The notes beneath the pieces were generated by a model, which did not search any database, was not told the DNA's origin, and worked only from the letters and a program-made list of their open reading frames with translations. A program made the position numbers and the translations under genes. Of a stretch of DNA of 64,000 nt, positions 43,731 through 54,800 are shown in pieces. Source of the stretch: Sphaerosporella brunnea. Lineage: Eukaryota > Ascomycota > Pezizomycetes > Pezizales > Pyronemataceae. The stretch is from positions 1 through 64,000 of the forward strand of contig VXIS01000222.1 of assembly GCA_008704415.1 (NCBI GenBank), given 5' to 3'. How positions within the stretch are numbered: the stretch's first letter is position 1; each line of letters opens with the position of its first letter.

Positions 43731-44379
43731 ACATGTACCGGGCACGGCCGTGACTGGCGGAAGGACCAGGTACGAGGACCGAGTGAGAATTGGTGAATCG
43801 CATAGCCAGAACCTCCATAATGGCCCGTGGCCGCTCCCGGGCCATGCGGTAACAGGCGGGGTCGCGGGAGAACTCGCAATAATCAGGATAGGCAGCCGGG
43901 AGACATCTCGTACGGGCTGAAGACTGGGAAGGACCGGACGAAGTCAAGCAAAACCAACGTTGCACGCCGAAACAGGAGCACGAGGATTGCGGTAGGGACA
44001 AAGAGAATCTCGGGGGGAAGGCGATGCCGTGCAATCAAAAATTATCAGAAACTGTCAAGAAATGGCAGAGTTATGGCCCACACAAGGTATACCGTGCTGT
44101 GAATGCGCAATGCGCAGGGACGCGGATTGTGGGATAACCGAAACTGAATCTCGGCGAGGGAACAAAATGATGATGCTTCGTGCGCAAAGATATCGTGCTA
44201 AGCCTTCGTATCCATATTTGTGGCACAGGAAGCCTGAGTGAGCCCATACTTGGCTCAATGCGAACAATCTCCAGAAGAGCAAAATAGCGCCCTCCACTTC
44301 CTTTACTCTAAAAGAATAAACACCTATCGTACCCTCAATCTCATCTTAAAGAGACAACGCTGTTCCGGAGCCCAACAGC
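43731..44379. other. Intergenic, nothing recognised
   Basis: No gene or repeat recognised. Confidence 0.35.
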
Positions 44380-44900
44380 GTACCTACAAGGCAGCCAAAC
44401 GACATTGAACTCATGCGCAGGAGATTTTTGCTCAAGATCAGGGTTTTCGATCATGGCCTTATATTTGCTCCAGTTCCCAGTGAAATAGACCATAAACCTG
44501 ATTGCGTATTTCGCATGGTAAGCGGCGTGGTATACTTGACGCCCGCTCCCTCGATGGGCGTCCCATTGGCACTGGTCACCCTTACCGGTTCTGGCCGTCT
44601 GACCCACAGCAGCTTATGCTGAAACATGAACTCCAAGTTCATGATAGCCCTGGTGCAGCCGGAATCCACGAGAAAGTTCCCTTCACACTGGCGGTTCTTA
44701 TCGTACTCGTTCACCCAGTGTAGGATTGCTCTGATAAACAGGTGCTTTCCGTTTTGGGTAGCATGGTTAGTTCCAGCACGTTCGAAGCCTTTTGATACGT
44801 CGATCGAGCACAACGTCTCGCCGAAATACGATACTTATGGTTATGGCTTATGGGCGGATTTACGGATCTGGGTTTTATATGCGTGTTGTGTCATGACACA
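44380..44900 (-). pseudogene. Relic of a related gypsy element (protease region)
   Basis: The minus-strand frame contains FLVDSGCTRAIMN and HKLLWVRR, matching the protease start of the full element (FLIDSGCSGPILN, HKLPWIKR). The match continues with different mutations as TSANGTPIEGAGVKYTT. The gag-pol spacer above 44813 also resembles that of the full element. No RT, integrase or LTR is attached. The divergence marks it as a second, older copy of the same or a sister family. Confidence 0.75.
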
Positions 44901-45718
44901 TAGGCGCCTGCGCGTTTCGGGGAATCACCCCTCCTCAGTGTGCATTTGCAGAGTGACGAGCGCGGCGCGCACCTCCCTCAAGAGGTTGCCTTACTCGGAA
45001 GGACTTGGGAATCAATAGGTTTTGGTAAACGCAGTAAATTGACTTTTGGACAGCCTCAGCCCGGACCAAACAGTAACCCAACCAAAAAACCCCAAAGATC
45101 CAACTCAACGTCACCAGGCCTTTACCACGGTGGTACAAACTTCACAAGATCCTTCATCAACGACCCGTCCCTGATCGGTGAATTGCTACAGACCGCAACC
45201 CCGAACAAGCAACTTCTTCTTCTCGATAAAATTCGCGACTGTCCACAAGATTTGAGCCTTCTTGTGATGCGTGTTGGAACGCATCATCGCGACGTTATCT
45301 TCGATTTGCTGCGTGACTTCGAAGACACAATCCGCGAAGATGACGTTACGCCGCCAAGGCACCAGTGCAGTACTATAGAGAGCACGTTCAAAATCGTGGG
45401 GTGAACATGATTTTATTTCCTGCAGAAGCTCACTGCGGTGTGTTCGCCCGTCCCCCCGCTTCCTCACCATTCCGCAAAATCCCAACGATACGCATTAACC
45501 GCTGTCCCTAACCAAACAGCGCTGCGCAGTGCCCACAGAGCGTCTAGGCAGACGAACCTGCCGTCGAACCTGCCGCTGAACCTGCTGCCGAACTCGAACG
45601 CCTCTTCGCCGACGCGTACGAAGCCGACCCGTTCCCTGTCAACGTGCTTCGCATGCTACGCTCCCGGCCATGAGCCGTTACGCCTGCATGTGATGCAGCA
45701 GCATCACGATTCTCCCTA
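44901..45718. other. Intergenic; one unassigned frame
   Basis: A plus-strand frame at about 44940-45404 has a plausible helical stretch (LLLLDKIRDCPQDLSLLVM) but no ATG at its start and no known family. It could be a decayed exon. Confidence 0.3.
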
Positions 45719-46975
45719 GGGTACAAGATTTTGGTGTGGTGTGGTTTAAAGGGCACCACAAAAGCGTATTACGTAGTTTAAATGTCACACCGCGGTGTCA
45801 AAGTCGTGCCATTTAAACTACAAAACCTCTTATCGTCGTGGCATAGAGAAAGTGTCGTGCCAAATACACCACCCGGGGTGTCAAAAAAAAAAGCCACGAT
45901 GAAAGGAAGGGTCACGACCAAGTCGTGCCAAAAACACCACACAGTTCGTGCTTGCAACGCCACGATAAACGGCACACCGAATCAAGTGAAGCAGACACAT
46001 CAAGAACGAATTCGCCACGACAAACGACACCACATTTGGAGGAAAGCTAAGCCCATTTGAGGGGACGGGAGGTTCCGCGGTTGTCCCATCTTTAAATTTC
46101 CGGCCTTCCGCTTCTCCACCCTTTCTTTTCCTCAACCTTCAACACCAATCATTCTTCAACACCAATCATCCTTCATCAGCCATCACTCTGCTTGTTTCGT
46201 GCTCCACGGGTGAGTTTCCACGCGCAGCAGAACAGTCAATTCCGCTGACATCGTGCTGCTTCTAGAGCTCGCTGGAGTTAACAGGCAGCGGAACACAGCT
46301 GATCCCGCTACCCCATTCCCGCTGCTGCCCCCGTCAGTTTCCACTCATGCTTTTGCTGAACTTAGCTAACTTTTCCCAGACCCAGGACTTCTACCAACGG
46401 AACAAAGCTTCCCGGATTGTCTCCTTACAAGGAACTCCGGCTATGTTGTAGAACGTGGTGGTATTTGTGGTGGTTTATGATGGTGACGTTTGGTGCACGG
46501 ACTGTGGTGGGAGTCGTTGTGTCAAATGTAGTGGGGCTTGTCTTTATCCTGTAGATCGTCTATATTGAACAATTAACCGGCTTTTATCGTGGCTTTTATC
46601 GTGGCTTTTATCGTGGCATCAATCGTGACTATCATCGTGGCGTTTATCGTGGCATTTTTGCACGAACTCGTAGTGTAAAGGCCACGAACTCGTAGTTTAA
46701 AGGCCACGAACTCGTGGTTTAAAAGACACGAATTTGTAGTTTGAAAGACACAAACGGCGTAGTATGAAATACACGAACTTGTGGTTTGAAAGACACAAAC
46801 GGCGTAGTATGAAAGACACGAACTTGTAGTTTGAAAGACACGAATTTGCAGTATAAAGGACACGAATACTGTGGTGACGCGCCATATAATGCTTTGGTGG
46901 GTGGGTGTCACTATAGGCGGCACCACAGATGGCACCATATACGTCCTGCCGTTTACACTACAAATTATTGAACCC
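45719..46975. mobile_element. TA-flanked inverted-repeat element with subterminal repeats, 1257 bp
   Basis: The ends share GGGTNCAANANTTTG in inverted orientation, with TA at 45717-45718 and 46976-46977. Inside, GCCACGAT-type octamers recur in the left ~300 bp and ATCGTGGC repeatedly on the right (46580-46640). A ~22-bp unit GACACGAACTTGTAGTTTGAAA then recurs about nine times (46665-46870). No transposase. Subterminal repeats of this kind are typical transposase-binding sites. Confidence 0.7.
46580..46870. repeat. 13-bp and 22-bp tandem repeats inside the element
   Basis: CTTTTATCGTGG-type units (13 bp) run from about 46580, followed by about nine diverged 22-bp units containing CACGAA. Open frames across them are translations of the repeat. 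Confidence 0.85.
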
Positions 46976-47030
46976 TAGGGTTCTCCTGTTGCCGGTCACC
47001 CAGGACGATCGAAAACGCTAGGGTTACTGC

Positions 47031-47170
47031 ATCGTCAGTACTACTGGAAGAGGATGCGTCAGGACGTCGAGCGATACGTACGGAACTGCCACACCTGCCA
47101 GCGATCTAGGACCAGCCGGCACGCGCGTTCGGAACCCTCCGCCCTCTGCCTATCCCGGACCAGCCGTGCC
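47031..47170 (+). pseudogene. gypsy integrase zinc-finger fragment
   Basis: The plus-strand translation from about 47031 reads [19 protein letters not shown] and then [15 protein letters not shown], the second half of a gypsy integrase HHCC finger with CxxC. The frame then departs from the family. It is in opposite orientation to the full-length element and less than 60 bp from the end of the preceding inverted-repeat element. A short relic. Confidence 0.8.
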
Positions 47171-47184
47171 GCCGTTACCGCTCA

Positions 47185-47600
47185 GGGAGCCGTTTTTTCT
47201 CAAATTCTCAACAATAAGTACTGGCCCTAGACAAAAGCGGCTGCCCAGAGTCCTTCTATGACTACGGTGCAGCGTCCATGCAGCAGGCGGTGGGCAGACG
47301 ATGCCGACTAATCTTGGTGGGACATTGTAAGATCGAGTGACAGGCGGTGATCACCAAAATGCTGTCGCAAATTTCAACCCTATGGAATACCCGCTCGCCC
47401 TAGGCAGAAGCGGCTGCTTAGAAAGCTTCCATGATTAGAGTCGAGCGTCCATGCAGCAGGCGGTGGGCAGACGAAGCTTGCTAATCTTGGTAGGACATTC
47501 TCCTACCAAGATCGAGTGATAGGCAGTGATTATCAAACTGCCGGCGGAAATTTCAACCCTACGGAATACCCGCTAGCCCTAGGCACAGGCGGTACAGACG
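47185..47600. repeat. Inverted copies of the ~179-bp satellite
   Basis: Two and a half units in the opposite orientation to those at 40.3-41.8 kb, with CGGAATACCCGCT, AATTTCAACCCTA, GCAGGCGGTGGGCAGACGA and the hairpin, here perfectly paired at 47484-47512 (ATCTTGGTAGGA / TCCTACCAAGAT). Confidence 0.88.
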
Positions 47601-48279
47601 AAACTCCCTGCAGCGGGCAGGGTCTGGACTGCGTGTTTTGGGGGTTCTGGAGGTCCTGAAATTCCGGAGGTCAATTTGGGAAGGCAGCGTGCCTACCATT
47701 CTGACGTCTGCACTCTGCCCGCGCTGCTCTCATAATGGGAGGCGGCTCCAACTCAGTAGTTCATAGAGTGCTAGAGAATGATGATGCTACACAATAGCAA
47801 ACTCTGCTGTCGAGTTAGGCTTGGGGTGGGGTGTTACACACCACCACCACTCTGGCGTGCACTCCGCAGCGGCTACACCTTCGGTAGTTCAGAGAATGCT
47901 CGAGATCAGCCTTGGTAGGCCTAAGGAAAAGTTTGACCCAGGGCCCTAATAAGGGCGCTGGGCGCCATGCTTGGGGTGAAACTGATGCATCTTGATGAAC
48001 GACTGATCAGGGCTCTGGCCCACCTCGAACATCTGGTGATTACCAAGCTGACACGGGTAGAAACTGATTGAGGGCACTCCAGAGGTCAATTTTTTTTTTG
48101 AAACTATAGCAAAATGACTGCTTTTGGTGAGCGCTGCCCATTATATTAGTAACTGACTGTTTGACCAGGAAACTGCCCGGTCGAAGTAGCTCTCCACATC
48201 ACCTCGCATTTGCCACCGCGAGCGGCATACAATCTGGCACGAACGTGACGTTCTTTCCATGCACTTCAATGGAAACGTC
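47601..48279. other. Intergenic, nothing recognised
   Basis: No gene or clear repeat recognised beyond the satellite tail. Confidence 0.35.
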
Positions 48280-48594
48280 TCCGCGATGTACCAGGCACCA
48301 CCGATGTTGCCCGAATACTTGACGAAAACGATGTCACAAAGATGAAGCGGTGCCTCCAGGACAGCAACATCGATGTGGACATGTGCATCCCACACTCAAG
48401 GATGGTTGGTACCACTGCTATTTTGTGCTTGGCAGCTGGAGCAACCCGATATGGTCGAACTGCTGCTCGATTACGGCGCTTCCGTATCTAGGTTCCTGAT
48501 GTGCGACCAAATGGGGAGGGCACTAGGTCGACGTCAGGAGGAACGCATGGAGAGATGCATTCAGCAGCTGATGGAGAGGGGGTGGAGACCGTGA
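48280..48594 (+). pseudogene. Ankyrin-repeat fragment
   Basis: PDMVELLLDYGASVSR (around 48447-48494) fits the second helix and loop of an ankyrin repeat. The preceding half-repeat (…QDSNIDVDMCIPHSR) is in another frame, so a frameshift or lost intron separates them. The frame ends at 48594 with a basic tail. It is too short to be functional. Confidence 0.5.
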
Positions 48595-51331
48595 GGGAGT
48601 CGGACAGGTTTCAATGGTTCGAACAGGAACCTACTGGGATTGAGCTGAACTGGTTTCGCCGGGATGTCCCCAGCAGAATTGATGCCTACATCGATAGGTC
48701 AGGGCCCATCATCATAGTGTTACGATTTTCTGTAGAGGTACTACTGGAAGGTCATTCCTTTGGTAAACTCAATAGAAAACGTCTTGATTTCTCCTGATTA
48801 CCAATCGGGCAACTCGATCATCCAGGTTCATGGCCACGCGCACGCCCTCGTCCTTATCTGACCTCCCTAACCCATACCGCCACCTCGAAGAATGCGCATT
48901 AGCCCTGACCCCACTACCTCCAGGTCTAGTTGTCTTCCTCATGCCACCTATCCGCGGTGTACTTGACGCATGGCCTGCATCTGGAGAGTGGTAGTGTGTT
49001 ACAAACGTTAGTCTCCCAGGCATGATGGGTCGGTGCTGGGCAGTAATGGCGGGTGGGCTAGGCGAGGGGGGTCCGGGAAGGCGGGGAGGGCGAGGGAAGG
49101 GGGGGAGCCGTCCTTGGGGGGGGGCAGTGGTCGGGGTGGGGGGGTGGTCAGAACCTCGGAGGTGGTCTGGTTGTGTGGGAGCGGGGTGGAAGCATTTCGC
49201 TTCTCCCGCTGTGGACTGGGCATTGGGCAACTGCTCATGCTGACGTAATGGCGGGGGAGAACTGTGATTCCGATGGTGGTTGATCCAGATACCAGATATA
49301 CCGACCCTGCCGGACGAAAGAGAGACGGGTCCATACGAGAACCCAAAAGAATCCTGTGGCCCTCCTGGGCCCCGCGGTCCGATTTCCCTGAGAGGGACCC
49401 TTTCCATATCTGCCCACAATTCCCGTGACGAAAGTAGGGTCATGGATCTCTGAGGCGAGCGCCGTAGGATGGCCTTGAAGGGTCCGGGGTCTCGCGTTTG
49501 CCTCATTGCAAAGTTTATGTGCCCCATACGCCCTAGGAAACAAGCCGGGGCCTGTTCACAAATCATGTTCACTTGAGGCGAGCACAGACTGACTCTTGGT
49601 CCGGTCGTCCGGCGGCGAACGATGCTTGATACGACGTCCACATCTACGCCATAGGCTCCGTTGCTCCTGCCTTAAGCTCGGCTTCACCTGTGGCATAACC
49701 CGATCAGCTGTTGGTTCTACCAAACGCCACAACGGAATAAACCTCCTTGCATCGACCAACCAGACCCTGCCTCAGCTGAGGGCTCCTCGCCGCGAATAAG
49801 CACAAACCCGGCGGCGAACGCACAAGCACTGGTGAACCATGGGCCCCAAAAGTCACGTTCTTCCCTCGCAGCGGCCATAATTCGGACTGTGGAATAAGTG
49901 TACCTATGCTCCAGCTAGAGAATCAAACGGACAGCATAGCCAGTCCTTGGCGCATGTGAGAGTACTTGCCTGCAAGCCACAGAAAAGTATGCATGCATGA
50001 AATCGAGAACTTCTGGCTGAATCGCTTAATACCCTGAGCAGTTTGTCCCCTCCGCAAAAATGCAAAGAAAACAAAAACGACCGGACCAAAGGGGTGGTCG
50101 CCCTCGATGGTGTTGTTGGTGAAAGGGCAAGTGGCTTGCCTCCGAAGGACCGTGGACCTGCTTCTCCACACGGGTACTCGCCGCGAATGCGATCTTACTC
50201 TTGGTATCGCGCCCACAGCTTGGCAGGGTCTACATTCACTACGCCTATCGTTGCGCGCCCCTTCGCACATATCGGGCCAAAACAAACCAGTCCCGAAATG
50301 ACCAATACAAATATGACCGATCAATGCCGAACCCAATGTCAGGGCTGGGCTGACAGGTTCAAGTAGTAGTGTATCTCTGAATCGAAATTATATCTCCGAC
50401 CTGCATAGTTGTTGTCTGTAGATTTCGATACACCGCAGTGGCCTGGCCCACTACACCACACCATTGATGAACGGCCCTGATTGATGAATTGGGCACGAGT
50501 AGTCATGTGCTTTCATGCCCTTGAGCCTCACTCAGAAATTCGACGCGACTTCCACCGCAAACGAAATCTGCACGCGCTACTGCCCAATGAGTGAGATTTA
50601 GAAAGTAGGAGTTTGCCCCAATGGCGTGCAGCTACCCTCATCGGTTGCTGTGCAGGCTCGTGAGAAGGTCAAAAACGTGAAAACGATTATTGGGCTGTCT
50701 GAGAAATTTAGAATCAATACAGCGCAATCACGTACAGCTACTGCAGGGTCGGAAGTTAGTACTGTGTTCATCATGTTTTTGGAACATGTTGACCCACTGG
50801 ACCTTATTTGGCGGAGATTGGGAGGACCGCAGACGAAAAATGCTGATGGTGTAGGAGCGGCGTTTCATAAATCTGGAAACATCTCTTTAAGCATTGCCGG
50901 CGGTGAAAGGACCAGTAAGCCATTTTGTGGCGGGATATTCGCAAGACTATAGACGGGAACCGGACGGCGCGGAACACCTCTACGGCGCGGTTTTTTGTGG
51001 ACCAGCCAGGCACGGCGGCTATCGCTGTTGATTCCTTTCAATATAAGTCTTACTCCAGTCGACTAAATGGAGGTCGGGGGAATTGGACCCTTTTTTGTGA
51101 AATGCCAGTGAATGTGTGACTTTGCATGCCGATTGCTCACTTGAGTGAAAAACAGCGGTCTCTTCCGTTCTAAAACCGGCTGATTTTTTTTATCAATCAG
51201 TGCTATAGCGTTTCTCGGTTTGGATGGAGTGGAGACATGTGGGAGGACACAGATGCCGAAAATCGAGTTTCTGGAAACCCCGAGTGAGTTTCTATGAACA
51301 CGTACGTCAAATTCCCTGCGTGAGATTGTGA
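48595..51331. other. Gene-poor stretch with a G-rich tract
   Basis: No gene recognised. The plus strand at 49059-49190 carries many runs of 3-9 G, a strong G-quadruplex candidate. The long minus-strand frame across it (ending 48769) lacks an ATG at its start and is Pro-rich because of the tract, so it is not called. Confidence 0.4.
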
Positions 51332-51571
51332 TTGATTGACTGGCGCACTATCCTCCCCATGACTGTGTCTCCCATATCTCCATCAATTCATATCCATACT
51401 GACAAAAATGACGGCCATGATTGTTACCTCACGCCCCTTGCGTTGGCTGATTTCCTTGAGCTCTTCTCAATACCCGCTATGTCCACTGAACCGGAGCGCG
51501 TGTTCAGCGGCGCAAAAATCACCATCTTCGATCGCGGTTGTCAGTTGAGCGATGCAGCAGTTAACGCTTAA
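51332..51571 (+). pseudogene. hAT transposase C-terminal dimerisation fragment
   Basis: The frame contains LELFSIPAMSTEPERVFSGA followed by DRGCQLSDAAVNA, the conserved end of hAT transposases (L-S-I-P-A-S-x-x-x-E-R-x-F-S). The ATG is lacking and only ~80 codons remain. A relic of an autonomous hAT element, of the class that would move the element at 18372-19058, though no specific link is shown. Confidence 0.8.
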
Positions 51572-52304
51572 ACAAGAAAAGCTCCTTCCACCCTGCACGT
51601 ATGGTGCCACACAATGGGAGAGAGAACATGAGAAGCAGAATGGTTGATTGTCTATGAGAGCTCCGCCGGGAGCTCGTAGTTAGGTATGCGCGAACCCTGA
51701 CAAACCCTAGACCCTATGGCCCGTGCGACGTGGTTGCCGCTCCCATAGCGCAACAGCCCACAACATTTAAATACCAGCACGATGAACCCTCTGTGGTGAA
51801 TGTCGAAGATCTTCTTTTGGATGCTGTCAATGGTTCAACGAGGGTTTTGAGACACGAGGTCCTCACAGAAGCTGTGGCTGCTATGACGCTCCGCCAACCT
51901 GGTTCCCAGCACCGCAAAGTAGAACGGGTTTCGAAGCCGATTGAGGAGCAGCCCTCGGGAAAACGTATGTATCGTGGCGCTCTCCTCTCCAGTTCCCGCT
52001 GCGTTTCCATCTCTTCTGCGTGTTGTTCTGGGCAAGACCGCTGGCAACAGTGAGGAGGGATTCGACAGAGACGACCGGAAGTCCATGAACGAAATGGCAG
52101 CTGTTCCGTCTGAAATAGTCCTCGAAAATCTGAGATGTAATTAGCGAACAACCCCAAGCCACGCATGCAAAAGGAGCACCGGCTCCCAAGCAGCCGGATG
52201 AACGGAAATACAGGAATACTTACGCGTAGTATCCCCTTGTGCATAGCGCTTGGCGCCCTGGCCACTGCGGGCCCCGGAGTCCGTTAAACTGAGCTTGGGA
52301 ACTT
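51572..52304. other. Intergenic, opposing unassigned frames
   Basis: Frames of 100-180 codons occur on both strands at 51714-52265. Neither shows a recognisable family or splice context. Confidence 0.3.
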
Positions 52305-52605
52305 GGGATGACATTTGATGGTGCCCTTATCCAGGGACCTCACAACGCAACCACGACCATCAGTGTTCAAAGCGGCTCGCTTGGGGGGCTCTTATGTACA
52401 TTCTGCAAATACGGTTTTCGCTGCAAATTGATCGTGGTGTGTGTTCAACATTAAAACGTAATTTCTCCGAAATTTTACGACTTGGAAAAAAGCTGTTCGC
52501 TGCGTTTTTCGCGATCTTCTTGCGTCTCCGTCGTGGGTTTAGATTGAGTCGGATGGAGTCTTGAATTTAGTTTGAATGATAGGGGGCCTTGGCCGTCCAA
52601 TACTG
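52305..52605. repeat. Dispersed repeat, copy 2 (first copy at 17.1 kb)
   Basis: Diverged copy of 17100-17395 in the same orientation. Its right edge overlaps the end of the Crinkler-type frame, so it replaces that gene's original 3' end. Confidence 0.65.
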
Positions 52606-53100
52606 TACTGCTACGCACGAGGGGATAATCTCGAGCATTACGGTCAGACATCCCACGTGTCCGTGCGAGAACGAGATGAGGAAATTTCGAAACTCATCGT
52701 CGAGCTCCGGAAGATGGGGATTTGATCTCTCTGCCCAGGGATTAACGTCCCGAGCATCGCCAAAGCTGAGCAACAAACCTAGCTCGGAGCCCATTCCTAA
52801 CCCCCGAGGGTCTAGGCTAACTGCTTGATTGTTTCCGAAGCTGAGCGGGGTCTGCCAGCTGTCGCTGTTGTCCTTACTGGTTGAGTTCGGTCTCGCAGAA
52901 CCGAACGAGCAGAACATGGGGATGTATGGCCCCGAGAACCGGTTAACAGACTTGAAAAACTCTCTCCAGAGCATGTCATCACAATATGGGTTATGTGTCT
53001 TGTCGAAGAATAGTACAATCTTCGATTGTCCACCCAGGAGTTCCGGAAAGGTGCAACCAGCAGCTCTTTCAGGTATTTCTCTGTGTTTTCGTATGTACAT
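52567..53100 (-). pseudogene. Crinkler-type P-loop ATPase fragment (STAND-like)
   Basis: The 177-codon frame from ATG 53100 begins inside an ATPase domain. KIVLFFDKTHNPYCDDMLW stands where relatives have a Walker B 'DEAQ..Y.D..LW', then FCSFGSA (sensor 'SYGS'), NQAVSLDPRG, LGLLLSFGDA and a winged-helix part FSHGHVGCLTVMLEII (relatives 'T-x-G-H-P-G'). These match the ATPase of fungal and oomycete Crinkler-related proteins. The P-loop half is absent, Walker B reads DKTH rather than DEAQ, and the C-terminus runs into the dispersed repeat, so it is almost certainly inactive. An upstream exon for the P-loop was looked for and not found. Confidence 0.55.
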
Positions 53101-53366
53101 ACTTGTCCGTGATCGTTTCTCTGGTCCAGCTCTGAATCACGAAGACCTATCCAAAATGAGCGATGCTGAAATCCCGGAGCCCGAAATTGGCCACTTCACT
53201 CCAGAACATTATTTCCAAGCAAGTTCCTTAAGGCCTGCAGTTCCACTGCGCCAAGTGTGCACTGCACGATTACAGGATGCATCGCATCGGAGTCTACTGT
53301 AAAGAAGTCCTCCAACATGTTTGAAATGTCCCGATCGGCACACAACTGCATTACTACACCTTTCTT

Positions 53367-54800
53367 TCACCCTGCCTCTTCCGTCTCGGCCGCCGGCCTG
53401 GGTGGGAAATCTGAATCCATATCGATCACCCGAAACTCTTCGAGCAGCGGACACCCGCTTAGCACCCCCTTCAGTAACTGCATATCAATCCTGGCACACC
53501 TCTCCTGCCGTTCCCCAACCAGCACGACCGAGAAGGGCAACCAACAGGTTTTCAGTGCTCGCCACCTGCGCCAGCACTCCGCGACCGTGGCTAGCGAAAA
53601 CCGCTGTCTCCCCGTATGATCAAAAGTAAAAAGGGCGGAGACTTCGGACACACTCTCTGGCGATAGGAGGGCCAGTACGCTGTCCGTGAGATATGGTAAG
53701 CGCAGGGTCTGTAGCTTTCGGTTTTCGCGGATGATCGAAGCGAGGAAATCGTCCGGAAAAATGGGGCCATGGTAATTGTGCCGCATTTCTAGTGGCAAAC
53801 CTGTGCTTGGAGGACCAATTGCCAGTGTTTTCAGATCGCGGAATTCCGGAGCGCTGTCTGTGGTCGACGGTGTGGTCAAAATGAGTGGCTCTACCAAATG
53901 CAGACTTGTTAGTGCGCGAAGAGAAAATATTGCTGCCACCATGTCAGTCGAGAGCGAAGGCATGAGGAGCACGAGCGAAGTGAGTGTTCTAGATAACGCC
54001 ATATGTGAAACTAAGTCGGCTGGGGCGGCTGGAAAGAAGCTCAAGTGCGTGAGATAAGACAGTGAGCTACTGAGAGAGGAGAGACTGAAGCGGTGCCCAC
54101 TGCCGATATAGTGAAATGGGATGAGTTGACGGTCTGCGGGGCGGATATATTCTGACTTTGTGGCGACGGAGAGGTCTCGCAGGTTCGCTGGAGAAAAATG
54201 GGGAGATGGAGTAGCGCTCGAGAGGAGATTGAACCTAGCGTGATAGTTATTAACATGCCGAGTGAGAAGGTGTGCAATGCGCATCTACCGTCCAACCCAG
54301 CCGAAACGCGCACACCCAAGGGTAATTTTGCCAAAGCGGGTGATCCAAGCCAGTGGCAGGGCAATCCACTATTATTCAAAACCACACGCCGAACCTGTCC
54401 GACGTGAGGTAAAACAGACTGCAAGAAGCCCGACCCGTGATTCCCCAGAACGATCAACCGGCGGATGCGTTGCAAATCATTACGACTGACATTCTTCTGA
54501 GAAATTGTTGGCCTAAGGTAACTTCGTGGAAGAGAAACTCTCGGGCTAAGTGAAAGGCAGCTCTGCTATTCAACCGCATCGCTGACTGCTGATAACCTGT
54601 TCGGCGAGATGGATGAGCTAACAACCGACTGGCTAGAACCTCCGGTTGAAGAAATGATGGACGTCGCAGGCGATCCGTCTCACTCACGGCCACACTTTGT
54701 TGCCCGTCTTGATCCACCCGTGGTTCTCCCCCTGCAAGATCTACTGAAGCTTCATCCCAGTTCATTGGCCTCCGGCGTTGGCACTCTGGAAAGCATCCTT
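53367..54800 (-). pseudogene. F-box/leucine-rich-repeat-type gene, frameshifted
   Basis: Three overlapping minus-strand frames read as one protein. An F-box-like start (LQPEVLASRLLAH, then AMRLNSRAAFHLAREFLFHEV) lies near 54600. A middle part follows (LQRIRRLIVLGNHGSGFLQS, HTFSLGMLITITLG) in another frame. The long C-terminal frame 54284-53367 has LRR-like Leu spacing (NLRDLSV, SLSYLTHLSF, LRALTSLHLVEPL, NRKLQTLRLPYL). The switches near 54510 and 54200-54240 lack splice sites and look like single-base indels. F-box proteins recruit substrates to SCF ubiquitin ligases; this copy would give truncated products. Confidence 0.6.

Noticed and set aside
46573..46938. Repetitive 121-codon minus-strand frame
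   Set aside because: It is a read-through of the 22-bp and 13-bp tandem repeats inside an inverted-repeat element.
48769..49641. 290-codon minus-strand frame
   Set aside because: It has no ATG at its start, and its Pro-rich composition is a by-product of the G-rich tract on the other strand.
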